Assembly (NCBI RefSeq): GCF_032854445.1
Contig: NC_088295.1
Location: 26,335,385 to 26,399,384, forward strand
DNA from: Liolophura sinensis
Lineage: Eukaryota > Mollusca > Polyplacophora > Chitonida > Chitonidae
DNA length: 64,000 nucleotides
Direction of reading: 5' to 3'
Position numbers and translations under genes: made by a program. Position 1 is the stretch's first letter. The number at the start of each line of letters is the position of its first letter. Shown one piece after another: positions 52,501 to 63,329 of this stretch. Under the pieces are notes generated by a model. It saw only the letters and a list, made by a program, of their open reading frames with translations. It searched no databases and was not told where the DNA came from.

Positions 52501-55500
52501 CGTACAACTCTTGCCCCACGCAGCCTGTTTTGATGGTGTAGAGGAGTCAGTGCCATTCTAAGAAAGGGGCGATAGGCTCTGATACCACTCACGCGGAGTC
52601 GTCGTAAGACTGTGCGTCTGCTGATGGGGTGTCCCAGTGCCGTTTCCGCCGTTGACGTCGCCGTCACAAACCGGTTACGCAGGTGGATTGTGCGGATGTA
52701 CCGGTCTTCGCCAGGCGTTGTAACACTTGGCCTGCCCGATCTTGGACGATCTTGTGTCCTGCCTGTTAGGCGGTAACGACCCAACAGTCTGTTGATAGTG
52801 GCTTGACTGCAATTGAATGTTCTGGCAATGTGGTGTTGGCTGGCCCCCATGTCAGCCATACCAGTGGCTCTATCACGTTCTGCTTGTGTGAGTCTCAGCA
52901 TCTCTTAGATGTTTTTTATGGTATTGCACCCTTACCATGAGCTATATCGGTATTTATACGGCGGTCATTATCGAAAATTTTCAACAGGGCCCGAAACTCT
53001 GTTTTTCCGATTTTTCATGATGTCTTACACCAATTTCAATGAATCTCGTTAAAAAGTGACGTGTACACAGGGTGCTTATGTGCAAATGTATTCGCACAAC
53101 ATTCAAACTTATTCAACTTATTTTTCCATAGAAAAAACTGCATTTAAAAGTTATACATTTCTTTTGCCCGGTAGTATATATGGGTTGGTTTGGCCATTTC
53201 AGGGCTATACAGAAAATAAAATTGTATCAGTCAGCACAGAACAATGCCTTCAGAATATGCTTGAATAAACACCTAGCAAACATGTTAAATAGTTGAAGAA
53301 TTTATCCAGTACATGTATCTCCATGATTTCGTTAAACTATGTTCTATGTTCAGTTATTTAAGCTGTGCAATGAAGTGCATGGACATGCTTTCAGAGATAT
53401 TGTTGTGAGAAGATTGACTGAAGCTTGTTAGACACATCCTTACATTGTCCCAGCACTGGCATGTACATTGTACATTGTACACATATTGAGATTTTACGGG
53501 TAAAATTGACTGACATGTACATGTATGTCTAATGAACACATACATCATACTCCTTACTGCGCATGCATTGCTTTCTGCTTTTCACTTTATATCACTGCCA
53601 ACAATAGATAAGCTTGACCTTTGGAGCCGGTGAGACGCACTTAGGCTTCTATAGACTTAGCTTCATCACTTGTGTCCTATCGCGGAACTATGTAAGCAGC
53701 ATTCATCAATAAAATTGTTTAAGGTGGTGGTTAGAATCGTGTTGTTCACGCTTTAGATAAAGAGAATGCATTCATATGAATTATTATTAAAGATAAAGAT
53801 TATTTGTGTTTTCTGACGTCACTTCCTGCCTCATCACCATGACCCTGCTGACCTCGGTGTTGTTCAAGATTTCTGTACAAAATTTGTTATTGTGGCAGTG
53901 ATGTAAAGTGAAAGGTAGAGAGCGACACATACGGTGTCAGGAGTATGCACATATATGTACATGTAGCTCTTTTAAACACATGCTTGTACGTGTAGCTCTT
54001 TTAAACATACATGTACAAGTAGCTCTTTTAAACACATAAATCTACATGTAGCTCTTGTAAACACATACTTGTACATGTAGCTCTTTTAAACACATACTTG
54101 TACATTTAGCTCTTTTAAACACATAAATCTGCATGTAGCTCTTGTAAACACATACTTGTACATGTAGCTCTTTTAAACACATACTTGTACATGTATGTCA
54201 GCAATCAACAAAGATCATGTATGTCTATCGTACATACCTGACTCATTAGTCCAGAAATAAATCTGTTACACATTAACAGCTCATCTCTCAAAAACTTCAT
54301 GTGCATTTCTATGTGATATGGCCCTGGTTCTGATTTATATATTTGATTGGGGTTTTTTGCCGTACTTAAGAATATTTCACTCATACAAGCCTTATGGCCA
54401 GCATTATAGTAGGAGGAAACTGGGCTGAACCCGGGGCGAACCTATGAGCATCATGGATCTAAAGTCACATTGCAAGATGACATGCGATTTACCTAGAACA
54501 ACGAAGATTTGTGTTCAGGTACAATTGTACTTTAATAAGAGATGTTGGTCTAGAGATTTGTTATGTAGGACACAGTAGACCTGTGACTGACTGTCAGCTT
54601 TCACTGTGTCCATTGCACAATATGTTCACTTCCTGTATCTTGCCAGCAATGCCTGCAATTACAGTATATGATATACATGTATACCTTAAAGTTCATAAAA
54701 TTACCAGTCGCTGTAAGGAGAGTTGACTTCACCTGACTGTCAGCTGTCTGTGTTTGCATTGTACAATATGTTCACTTCCTGTATCTTATCAGAAATGCCT
54801 TTATTTTTGGCACTGGCAGATTTCATTTGAACTGCTGTAACAAGTAGAAGTAGGAAGTTGAACAAATACTCAGTGCATGTACTCAGATACTCACTGAAGA
54901 CTTTAGAATTTAGGAAAAAGATGATAAGTTCATTGTGATATTTGAGCACAAAAACTTACAATGTGGATGGCTGCCGGAGAGAAATTTAGGCTAAAGTCAA
55001 CAGTTCAGTCGAAAACATCTGTTCTGATGTGAAATGTCAAAATATAATTAAACATACCAAAACTGGATAACGGTAACCATATCAGAGTAGAAGAAAAAAC
55101 ATGCAGCAGTGGCAGCACACAATAAGTAAGAAAAAAATAAAGTCTTAAATACTTGTGGTGCACTGAAAACAAAAGAGTGCATGTTAATGGTGTGTGTCAT
55201 CTAGTGATGATGTATGTTATCTTCTGATGATGTGTGTCATCATGTGTGTTGTCTCCTGATGGTATATGCCATCTACAGATGAGGTGCGAATCACCTTTTG
55301 ATGTGCATCGTCTGCTTATCAGGTATTTCAGGTGTCTTATGTACTGAATGTATATGCCATTTACTGTTTACATGTAGGTATGTTATCCACAGATGGGGTG
55401 TGCTACTTGTTGATTTGTGTCATATTTTCAGGTGTGTTATGTGGTGATGGTATATGCCATCAAACTGGTGAGGTATGTCATCTACAGATGGGGTGTGTTA

Positions 55501-58500
55501 CTTGTTGATTTGTGTGATCTTCTTGTCAGGTGTGTTATGTGGTGATGGTATATGCCTTCTACTGGTGAGGTATGTCATCCACATATGGGGTGTGTTACTT
55601 CTTGTCAGGTGTGTTGTCTCCTGATGGTATATGCCATCCACAGATAGGGTGTGTCACCTTCTGATGTGCATCATCTGCTTGTAAGGCATCTCAGGTGTGT
55701 TACATGCTGATGTTATATGCCATATACTGGTGAGGTATGTCATCCACAGATGGGGTGTGTTACTTGTTGATTTGTGTCATCTTGTCAGGTATGTTATGTG
55801 CTGATGGTATACGCCATCTGCAGATGAGGTATGTTATCTACAGATGGGGTGCGTTACTTGTTGATTTGTGTCATCTTTTTGTCAGGTGTATTATGTGCTG
55901 ATGGTACATGCCAGGCACTGGTGAGATATGTCATCTACAGATGGGGTGTGTTACTTTTTGATTTGTGTCATCTTGTTAGGTATGTTGTCTCCTGATGGTA
56001 TATGCCATCTACAGATGAGGTATGTCACCTTCTGATGTGCATCATTTGCTTATCAGGCATTTCAGGTGTGTTATGTGTGCTATGTGCTGATATACTGTTA
56101 TATGGAATATGTCATCTTCAGATGAGGTGTATTACTCATACCTGCTGATGTGTGTCATCTGCTTATCCGAAGTGATATTTGCTGATGATGTATTCCATTT
56201 AAATTAGCTAATAATGTTTGTCATGTTCTAATAACATATGCTATCTGCTATGGGTGTATGTCTTCTGCTAATGTATGCCACCTTCTGATGATGTTTCCCA
56301 TCTACTGATGATGTTTGTCATCTGCTGCTAATGTATGCCATCTGCTGCTGATGTGTGCAACCTGCTGATGATATTTGTGACATGCTGATGATGTATGCCA
56401 TCTGCTAATGATGTGTGCCATTTTCTGCTAATGTGTGCCATCTGCTGCTGATGTATGAAACCTGCCGATGATGTTTGCCACATGCTGAGGATGTTTGACA
56501 CATGCAGAGGATGTATGCAACCTGCTGCTGATGTTTGTCACATGCTGATGATGTTTGCCACATGCTGAGGATGTATGCCATCTACTGATGTTTGCCACCT
56601 GCTGGTGATGTCTGCCATCTGCTGGTGTTTGCCATCTGACGATGATGTTTGCCACATGCTGATCATGTTTGCCACCTGCTGATAATGTTTGCCACATTTT
56701 GATGATGTTTGCCATCTGCCAATGATATTTGCCATCTGCTGATGATGTTCCCATCTGCCAGTCATGTTTGCCATCTGCTGATGATGTATGCCGCCTGCTG
56801 CTTATGTATGGTATCTACTGATGATGTTTGCCACCTGCTGATGATGTTTGTCATCTGCTGTTAATGTATGCTATCTGCTGATGATGTATACCATCTGCTG
56901 ATGTTTGCCACCTGCTGCTAATATATGCCACCTGCTGATGATATTTGCCACATGCCAATGATGTATGCCACCTGTCGACGGTGTTTGCTATCTGCCAATG
57001 ATGGTTGCCATCTGCTGGTGATCTTTGCCAGCTCATGCTGTCTTCCTCTTTGGTTGTATGTGGGAAGGTCTGCCAGCAACCAGGTTTCCCCTGGGCTGTG
57101 CTCGGTTTCCTCCCACCATAATGCTGGCCGCAGTGGTATAAGTGAAATATTCTTGAGTACAGCGTAAAACACCAGTCAAATAAATAAATGATGTTTGCCA
57201 CATGTTGATGATGTATCTTATCTGCTGATGATGTTTGCCACATGCTGATGATGTTTGCCATCAGCTTGGTGGGGTGAGGTGGAATTCCAAAGTAAAGGGT
57301 TTTAGATGTTTTATTTTATGTGTTAGATGCAGTGTGAGTGAAAAGATTCATCAGTTGGGTGAGTCCAGTTAAGAAAAGGAAAAGAAAAGTTGTGCACTAT
57401 GTGTGTTAAATTTGTGTTTTCAGAAGAAAAAATTTGTTTTGACTTTCAGAATCGTACTGCCTGCGGATGTTGGACCCTAAACGTCGGCATCGCCCTGTTT
57501 ATTATCACCTGTCCAAGTCAAATTTCTGTGGAACTGATTCAGGAACTGTGTCACTGAAAAAGAGCATTCTGCTGTGTGTAAAGTGGCAGGTCAGTTATAA
57601 GTACCTGACCGTGTTCGTGCAAAATGAGGGAGGGGTTGACCAGTCTCCATGTATCCTGCTCCGGTCAGACTGGTCCAAGGAAGACCAAACAAACTGGCAG
57701 ACTGTGATTGGTCGGCACTTAGGATTCCGTAAGTCTTAATCAGGGTTTAGGTCAATTGCGATCACAGAAGAATTTTTGTGATATGGATCCTCTATTAACA
57801 GCAATGCTTTGATATGCCTTAAATATACATGTAGATTCCCGTAATAAAATAGCTCCTCCATTTAACCACATTGAGGTGTGTCACATTGAATATGGCTGAA
57901 TAGAAACCCTTCCTTAACCATATTAGGCATGATATGGCTAAAACACAAAAATTCTTGTAAGAGAGGCCCAGTTGATCCATCATAAACCATATTACCACAC
58001 AATAATGGGAATTTTTGTAATAGAAACAGGGCTTTTTCATGAACAACTTTGCCATGATGTGGCAGATTCCTTTAGTATTCACCTGGTTACTTCATTGACA
58101 ACAGTGCCATGATATGTCTTAAATCTATTCTTGTAATAGAAAAATAACTTCTTAATCACATTGCCAGAATATGGCCGTCATAGAAAACTGACTCCTCCCT
58201 TAACTATATTGGCATGGTATAGCTGAAATACAGAAATTCCTGTAATAGAGATCTGGCTCCTCCAATAACAGCATTGCCACATTATGGCTGAAAGAGACCT
58301 GACTCCTTCATTAATGTCATTGCCACAATAAGTGAATTCTTGTAACAGAAACAAGAAACATGGCTTTTCCATCAATCATTTTGCCATGTTTTGGCTGATT
58401 CCTATGATAGTGACCTGGTTACTTCACTGACAACAGTGCCTCAATTTTTTTTTTTTTGTAATTTTTATTCACAACAGGACGAAAATGGTCTGTGACGAAG

Positions 58501-61500
58501 GCCAGCAGACATGCGGAACGTGTTCTTCTGTGTTTGACTGAAAACAGCTTAGCCCTGAACAAATCAAGTTTTTCAGGCACGTCTGGTCCACATTGTTTGC
58601 AGCACCTCTCTTTTAAAGACTTTGATATCTTTTCTGATTATGACAAGAAAACAAAAAAGCTGCAGATAACCTCCCGAAAAAAAGGACATTGTCTGAATGA
58701 AGGTGAGGCTTGTAATTGTGATGTGTGTTATTTATGCAGGTGATAGTACATGTACATGCTTAAACTGAAAAATAGAAATGAAAATTTATCTAAGGACTTA
58801 TCTCTCTAACCGAGTAGAAAAGAATGCCACATTATTGACTGTGATTGTCAGGCAATTGTCCATTAAAGGTCAGGTATTTAAATCAGCTCTAGCTTCTATG
58901 GCCCACAGTGTCGGTATTACCGTTTGCATGGTGTTACATTTGTTGAAGGCAACTTATCCTCACCAGTATTGAGTGTAAGGCTCTACATCACATGTTGCCA
59001 AAGGTATGTGGTTTTCACACTGACCCAGGAGCCTCTCACCTTTGCTCTCGCTGTGAGTTCAAGGCCAGTTCATGCTGACCTCCTCACTGGCCATACGTGG
59101 GAAGGTCTGCCATCATGCTGATGACTTAATTATGTGAATAACATGTAAAACAGGCAGAAGGTATCAGCAGATCAAGATCACAGGAAATTGTGGTTCAAAT
59201 AAGATTCTCTTTCTGAGATCTGTTTGAGTGTAAGGTTTTGGAAGTTGTAACATCACACTCTTTAGGCAGGGGAGATAACTCAAACTGATATAAACTTTAG
59301 TTTGCCTGGTTCTCTCCCATTTTTTATTCTGTTTCATAGCCTTCAGTTAAGCACCTCAATTAGTCAGAGACAGTTGATACATTTTAGACGAAAATGTTGA
59401 GGGATTATGGTCATTTTTACTTTGATAAGTCACACAGCTGTAATTAAATCTTCACACCAGACACCAAAATTTATTTTTGATTGAAATGCCAAGAACGTAA
59501 AATTATTAGCAGAAATTGTTGGGAACCACAAACAAAAGTACATGAAACCAAAAAAGTTGTTCCCAACAATTCTGAAGTCCTCATGCCTGAATAAGATGGC
59601 CGGACATCACGTAATAGTAATTGAATTTAAATACATGTATTTCAATAATTACCTTACACATAAGGTAACTGTTGTCAACCACTCAACCACACTGTTCAGT
59701 ACGACTGGTGTTTGCTGTACTGGGAGTGTCCGGTGTAGATAAAACTTTGCCACTATGAAATGTAAATGTACTTGAATTTCATGATTGATTTTGAAACATG
59801 TTTTGACCAAACCTATTTGTATAACCCTTGGGTTGTGCAAAAATAATTTGCCTAGCTGATCTAGGTTCTGCAAGGTGAAAATTACATAACCCTTTTGGTG
59901 GTTAAGCAGATTTTTCTTTAATTTTGAGGGTTTTTTTTTTGATATGCTGATGTAGCAGTAGCTTACTGAGTAATTAAAGTGACTGTTTGTACTTTAATAG
60001 CCTCACTGAGCAGTGTGAAGCAGAGCTGAAGAATGGTCTGGAAGTGAGAAAGTTAGCTGCTGATAAGCTTATGTTTGTATTACATGCATGTCTCAAGAGA
60101 CACTATGAATTTTAAATCTGTTTAAGTCAGAACTCCTTCACTTTAGTACCTCAAGGAGTCTTATTAGGGTAGCTTATATTGCAGACTTTATTACTGTTTT
60201 GATATGATAAATCGTACAGAAACAAGTGTGATTTGCGCTTATCAATTTCTTGAACATGCTATAACATTGTAATTCGTCATGTTGCCTGAGTTTGTCCCAA
60301 ATCAGTTCACCTGAATGTACATCACTCGACACTTTGTATATATTCATTATGGTGGCTGCGGTAAATGACCTAAAGTTTCGTTGACTAAGTTACTTATTTT
60401 GCCAGATTCTGAGAGTTCTCTTGACTTTAAATATGTCTTTCTAGATTGGTTAGGAAGATATGATGATATCATGATATCAGCACTGAAAAAAATATTTTAG
60501 GGTCTGGAAATGTCCTTTTTAGCTCGCTTGTACAGAGTACAGACATTGCTAATGTAATATCCCAAGCATTCCATTTTTGATTTGCTGTGTGCATATAAAA
60601 TACCGTAAATTACAAAATTCATGACTTGGTGTATTGTGCATTAGAATCAAAGTTAAACAAGATGTTAAGGGTGGTATTCTAAAAAGTACTGCAGCGTAGT
60701 GACCCAGGAATCTCTAACCAATGTGGTCACCATGAGTTCCTCTCTGGCTGTACGTGGGAAGATCTGCTAGCAACCTTGAGAATGTCATGAGGTTTCCCCA
60801 GGCTCTACCTGGTTTCCACGAATGATACCGCTGGAAGCTGTTGTGTGAGTGAAATATTCTTGAGTAAGGCATAAAACACCAATCAAATAAATAAAAATAG
60901 GTTAGATAGAGTACATGTTAGATTTACTCTACATGTGCTTCTATGTGAAAGTAGCTTAATCATGAAGTTGAGTTCAAGGGCTGTGTAAGATAAGTACAGT
61001 TAAGGTGATTTAATCAGGCAGTGTTAGCCACATCACTCCGGTATGTCTGTATCACTCCTTGTGAGGCCTTAATGACAATAAGCGATCCATGACACTCACG
61101 TTGCCGTTTGCACTTGCAGTCTTATGTTTGATAATGACCACTTACCTTCCTCCACTATGGTGTACGTATGTATGCCACATGTAGGAAAGTTCCTCAATAA
61201 CCTGCCAAAGGTCGGTGGTTTACCCTTCAGTTTCCTCAACTTGTGAAACAGACTGCCAGTGAAAAATAAAACTTGAGTAGCCCATTAAACAAATGTCAGT
61301 CATCAGTCTAGGGATTGTGCAAGATGTAAAATGTGTAGGCATATTTAGCTAGGACAGTGTTAGCTGTTCATCACGTTGATCATTATATGAATTGTCTTGT
61401 CATTATACAGCTGTTGAAGTCTAACAAGTTTTCATTCTTGACATTGCAGATGTCCATTATGAGGTGACAACTAGCCTGGGGCAGGAGATCATTACAGCAT

Positions 61501-63228
61501 TGCGAGGACCTAACCACACACTTACCCGGCCTCCCCTAGTGCCCAGCTTGTCCCTCCTCATGCCGGATGAGTCAGGTCCTCCCCCTTGTTCATTTGTGCC
61601 TCTGTTTGTGCACACACCCACGCCTGGATCCACCCCCATCATGGGCAAATCCTCACCTTTTCCACCTGGTAACTTGCAGGAACCTTTATCATTGCTAAAC
61701 ATGCCCCCTCCACCAAAACCACCAAAACCACATGTAAAGCCTAGGCACAGAAAATTTTGTCCTCCGGAAAATCCACTATGCAATATGAAATCTTTTCGCA
61801 GAAGCTATTCCATGGGGGAGAAAGATTTGCTATCTAGGAAAAAAAGCCGAAAGGCCTTAATTCGCAATAAGGTCTCTATTTCGGGCGGGTATGATTCTGA
61901 TTCAGAAAGCATTGAAAATCTTCCTGCGGCAGTGAGTGAGACTATCCGGAATGCGGATAGAGAGACATTGTACATGCACAAACAGTGGTACAAGAGCTTC
62001 AAGTCTCAGATGAGGACTTCAGTGTATGCTGAGCCTGCGCAGTCTGAGAGGGACTCCACTGAACCAAAGCTAAGCATCCCTGCCAAGGCCACAGACAAAC
62101 GGTATGTGACATACAAATAACCACATCAAATTATATGTTCACAATTTCCTTTTGTTGAATGTCTACATGTAGCCACCTGTTTCAGCGTAGGTTGAATTAT
62201 ACCATGATAGGCTTTCCTGTCTGTTTGTTGCATGGATTGCGCACCCTGTGACAGTGTTCACTTTGGACTGCTTAGCCCTTGATTACAATGTATGTGAATC
62301 CTGCTCTTGCTGCTTCAGTTGTGACTTAATTTGTGAGGTAACTAGTGAGGGGTAGTTTCCTTAGAGCTCTCCAGCCATAAACCTGACAGCCGCCATGTAA
62401 GGGAAAAATTCCAGAGTATGGAGTTACATGTTAGTCAGATAAATCAAACTAAGGTTATAGTTTACAATACTGAATGGCTATCATAGAAATGAAAGGAGTG
62501 GGGCATAATACACCAGCAAAATAAATAAATTAAAATATTTTGTCCCTTCTTGCATATTTATTGGTAGATATTTCTTAGATATTTAGATGCTTGAGAATGT
62601 ATTTCATTGTTCACTCACACATGTATGATGGAGGTCAATTCTGTCATTAGAGAAAATCAATGTGCTTTGTGTAAACCATCTCATCTTTGGCAAGTTAGTG
62701 TTGAGCATGCCCACATGTGAGGTACATGTACCGTATAGTGTGCGTGATATGCACACACTATAATGGTGAAACACGTGTGGTCTTCAACAAGTGTTTACCT
62801 GCATAAATATCTAGATGAGTGGCAACAACCACTTATTGTCAGTCAGGCCAAATGAACTGTGATGGATGGGAAATCTACAAACTCTGTGCCAAAGACTAGG
62901 TTTGAACCTGTACTACTGTATGTGTGTGTTAATGAATGAAGGCCAAATGCCTTCATTTTATGTGATTTTATGTTGAGGCAATGACATCGAGAACAATTAA
63001 TGCTGGCAAAAAATTAAGATATAGTATTAAACCTTAAGTATATCACTTTCATTTAAGGTATAGATTGTATAAATGTGTTCTTTTCTTTTAAGTAATTCCT
63101 AGATGTCCGACAGTTGCTAAGGATTCACCTGGTTGTATTAAATATGGTATGTTTGTTTTTGCTGTAGAGAAAGTTATTGCAGAAGTATCTTTGTAAGCTC
63201 AGACGAAGATGATTACTGGATTGGAGAG
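43531..63228 (+). CDS. Unrecognised protein, 5' part of a gene continuing past the window
   Basis: I do not recognise the family. Exons are 43531-43635, 47168-47374, 49859-49892, 57450-57728, 58478-58702, 61450-62101 and 63168-63228, all GT-AG with matching phases (0, 0, 1, 1, 1, 2, 0), 521 codons in all. Residues 1-115 look beta-rich with cysteines (ILQGDFMIFDTKVSCGNVEECC). Exons 4 and 5 look like one globular domain (KWQVSYKYLTVFVQNEGG, NWQTVIGRHLGF). Exon 6 is disordered and Pro-rich (PPPPKPPKPH), with basic phosphosite-like RRSYSMG and acidic DSDSESIE. Exon 7 has SSDEDDYW. No signal peptide or membrane segment is seen, so the protein is probably intracellular. ATG 43531 is chosen because the upstream ATG at 43520 is in another frame and stops soon. 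Exon 2's acceptor could alternatively be at 47181. Confidence 0.78.
43690..43802 (-). repeat. Family A SINE, minus strand, 3' half
   Basis: Starts 55 bases after the exon 1 donor of gene 3: (ATTT)n, TGATTAGTGTTTTGTGCTGT, GTGAGAGGAAACCTGGGGGA, ACGACCATCCGCAGGTTGCT. Confidence 0.85.
43803..44985 (+). other. Gene 3 intron 1, first part, nothing recognised
   Basis: No repeat family or exon-like segment was identified, except a short (AAT)n tract at about 44373-44387. Confidence 0.45.
44990..45165 (+). repeat. Family A SINE with triplicated tail
   Basis: Body CAGCAACCTGTGGGTGGTAG and ATTCTTGAGTACACTGC, followed by three tandem copies of CACCAATCAAATAAATAAAT, the SINE's own 3' end. Confidence 0.85.
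45585..45930 (+). repeat. Family B SINE, full-length reference copy
   Basis: About 345 bp. tRNA-like head GCTTCAGTGGCCTAATGGTT with the B-box region GAATCAAACCAGG, body GGCACTCGGCACTGAGAGGT and CAGCACTTTGGCGGCATGGA, tail CATATGACTGAAAAATTGTT with GATGTTAAACCCCAAGCA. Confidence 0.88.
46778..47094 (+). repeat. Family B SINE, near full
   Basis: Diverged head (GGTGAGCCTGCTCGAGAACG), body TTAGCACTGAGAGGTTAGAG and GGCAGCACTTTGGCGG, tail CAACATCAAACCCCAAGAGT with (CATT)n. It ends about 73 bases upstream of exon 2 of gene 3. Confidence 0.85.
47871..48048 (+). repeat. Family B SINE, 5' half (split by an insertion)
   Basis: Head CGGCTTCAGTGGCCTAATGG and body up to TTTGTCAGTATAAT. The SINE resumes at 48859. 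Confidence 0.92.
48049..48858. mobile_element. Non-autonomous DNA transposon, 810 bp, inside a SINE
   Basis: Interrupts a family B SINE exactly. Imperfect terminal inverted repeats CAGGGTTTGCACA (left) and CAGGTTTCACACA (right, complemented) are flanked by a 6-bp duplication TATAAT (48043-48048 and 48859-48864). The first 130 bases are rich in CTTGAAAGTACTTGAAATT words. No transposase frame is seen. A 6-bp duplication does not fit hAT (8 bp) or Tc1 (2 bp) elements, so the superfamily is open. Confidence 0.8.
48859..49035 (+). repeat. Family B SINE, 3' half
   Basis: Continues the copy at 47871-48048: TATAATGTGACTGGGTGGGG to ATGACTGAAAAATTGTTAAG and GACGTTAAACC. Confidence 0.92.
49508..49785. 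repeat. Two family A SINEs joined head to head (inverted pair)
   Basis: 49508-49653 is a minus-strand copy (TTTGATTGGTGTTTTATTTC to CAGACCTTCCCACTTACGGC). It abuts a plus-strand copy at 49654-49785 (TGCGGATGGTCGTGAGTTCC to CAAATAAATAAATAAAT). The two form an inverted repeat of about 125-bp arms with a very short spacer, ending about 70 bases before exon 3 of gene 3. Confidence 0.88.
50016..50190 (+). repeat. Family A SINE
   Basis: GTTGGCTGGCTTCCTCTTCA, ATCTGGCAGAAACCTGTGGA, TTTCCTCCCACCATAATGAT, TTCTTGAGTACGGCGTAAAA. Head truncated. Confidence 0.88.
51222..51288. repeat. Dispersed repeat, 69 bp, copy 2
   Basis: Near-identical to 1372-1440, about 50 kb away in the intron of another gene. Confidence 0.7.
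51629..53171 (-). mobile_element. Tc1-like DNA transposon, apparently intact, 1543 bp
   Basis: Terminal inverted repeats begin CCGGGCAAAAGAAA, then C or T, then GTATAAC (22 bp, one mismatch), and are flanked by TA (51627-51628 and 53172-53173), the Tc1/mariner target duplication. The single transposase frame on the minus strand is uninterrupted. It sits in intron 3 of gene 3, antisense to that gene. Confidence 0.93.
51891..52901 (-). CDS. Tc1/mariner transposase (DD34E), full length
   Basis: 336 aa, the usual Tc1 size. The N-terminal helix-turn-helix pair binds the inverted repeats (ASQHHIARTFNCSQATINRL, then a GRTQDRPRSGRP linker with the GRPR-like motif). Catalytic residues are the Asp in VLFTDDSRYNL, the Asp in LLQQDNVRPHTA, and the Glu in SPDMNPLEHLWD; 34 residues separate the last two, giving DD34E. 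No stops or frameshifts. It catalyses cut-and-paste transposition. Its host gene is unaffected because it lies in an intron. Confidence 0.95.
   Translation of the reverse strand: MLRLTQAERDRATGMADMGASQHHIARTFNCSQATINRLLGRYRLTGRTQDRPRSGRPSVTTPGEDRYIRTIHLRNRFVTATSTAETALGHPISRRTVLRRLRVSGIRAYRPFLRMALTPLHHQNRLRGARVVRRWQRRDWERVLFTDDSRYNLIRNDGRIRVYRCRGERLAQNCIQNVRPFGAGGVLVWGGICGQVRTRLVIIQGNLTGQRYRDEILEPVVVPFVHQQQIGILLQQDNVRPHTARVVLNYLDTVDVNVLPWPARSPDMNPLEHLWDHLDRRLRQRVPPPQNRQRLEQALFEEWDRIPDDVIRRLTTSMRRRILALIDAMGAHTRY
53950..54200 (+). repeat. Minisatellite, 30-bp unit, eight copies
   Basis: Repeats of TACATGTAGCTCTTTTAAAC followed by ACATACTTG with variants (AAATCTACATGTAGCTCTTG). Confidence 0.9.
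54335..54452 (-). repeat. Family A SINE, minus strand, 3' half
   Basis: TTTGATTGGGGTTTTTTGCC, AAGAATATTTCACTCATACA, CCAGCATTATAGTAGGAGGA, CTGAACCCGGGGCGAACC. Confidence 0.88.
55170..56250 (+). repeat. Complex minisatellite, gene 3 intron 3, part 1
   Basis: Irregular tandem units of about 60-120 bases sharing GATGGTATATGCCATCTACA, GATGGGGTGTGTTACTTGTT and GATTTGTGTCATCTTGTCAG. A higher-order structure is visible but not regular. Confidence 0.85.
56250..57260 (+). repeat. Minisatellite of GATGATGTTTGCCATCTGCT units, part 2
   Basis: Short units of about 15-27 bases, mixing GCCATCTGCT, GCCACATGCT and GCCACCTGCT with GATGATGTTT or GATGATGTAT. Long reverse-strand frames over it are repeat artefacts. 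A SINE interrupts it at 57028-57190. Confidence 0.92.
57028..57190 (+). repeat. Family A SINE inserted in the minisatellite
   Basis: TGGGAAGGTCTGCCAGCAAC, GGTTTCCTCCCACCATAATG, CTTGAGTACAGCGTAAAACA and the CAAATAAATAAA tail, with array units on both sides. Confidence 0.92.
57770..58470 (+). repeat. Degenerate tandem repeat, about 80-100-bp unit, gene 3 intron 4
   Basis: Units share TGCCATGATATGGCTGAAA, TTCTTGTAATAGA and GGCTCCTCC-like words and fill the intron up to about 10 bases from the polypyrimidine tract of exon 5. Confidence 0.75.
59015..59120 (+). repeat. Family A SINE, 5' half
   Basis: GACCCAGGAGCCTCTCACCT, CTCGCTGTGAGTTCAAGGCC (B-box region), ACGTGGGAAGGTCTGCCA. Truncated at the 3' side. 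Confidence 0.82.
59121..60594 (+). other. Gene 3 intron 5, central part, nothing recognised
   Basis: No repeat family or exon-like frame was identified. A T-rich run lies near 59930. Confidence 0.45.
60595..60690. repeat. Dispersed repeat C, copy 3
   Basis: ATAAAATACCGTAAATTACA, AAATTCATGACTTGGTGTAT, AACAAGATGTTAAGGGTGGT: matches 13590-13740. It runs directly into a SINE. Confidence 0.6.
60688..60896 (+). repeat. Family A SINE
   Basis: GCAGCGTAGTGACCCAGGAA, CTGTACGTGGGAAGATCTGC, TTCTTGAGTAAGGCATAAAA and CACCAATCAAATAAATAAA. Confidence 0.88.
61140..61290 (+). repeat. SINE, strongly diverged
   Basis: TGCCACATGTAGGAAAGTTC, AACCTGCCAAAGGTCGGTGG, and a remnant of the tail (AAACTTGAGTAGCCCATTAA). 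Confidence 0.5.
61450..62101 (+). CDS. Gene 3 exon 6: proline-rich, low-complexity region
   Basis: The largest exon of gene 3 (652 nt), preceded by CATTGCAG and followed by GTATGT. It holds PPPPKPPKPH (a candidate SH3/WW ligand), KSFRRSYSMGEKDLLSRKKS (basophilic kinase-type context) and the acidic DSDSESIENLP. Without splicing the frame would run to a TAA at 62120, so a short isoform ending here is possible. Confidence 0.78.
62340..62450 (+). repeat. SINE remnant
   Basis: CCATAAACCTGACAGCCGCC, ATGTAAGGGAAAAATTCCAG, AGTATGGAGTTACATG: the tail region of a family A-related SINE. Confidence 0.5.
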
Positions 63229-63329
63229 GTAAGTACAAGTTACTTTACCATGTTCCTCACACACTGGCTCCTGGCAAGTGCCTGCCTTGTATATATGAAT
63301 TCCATCCATACATCCATATAGACCATACA

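Noticed and set aside
52173-52541. 122-codon forward frame inside the Tc1 element
   Set aside because: Shadow of the transposase gene on the opposite strand.
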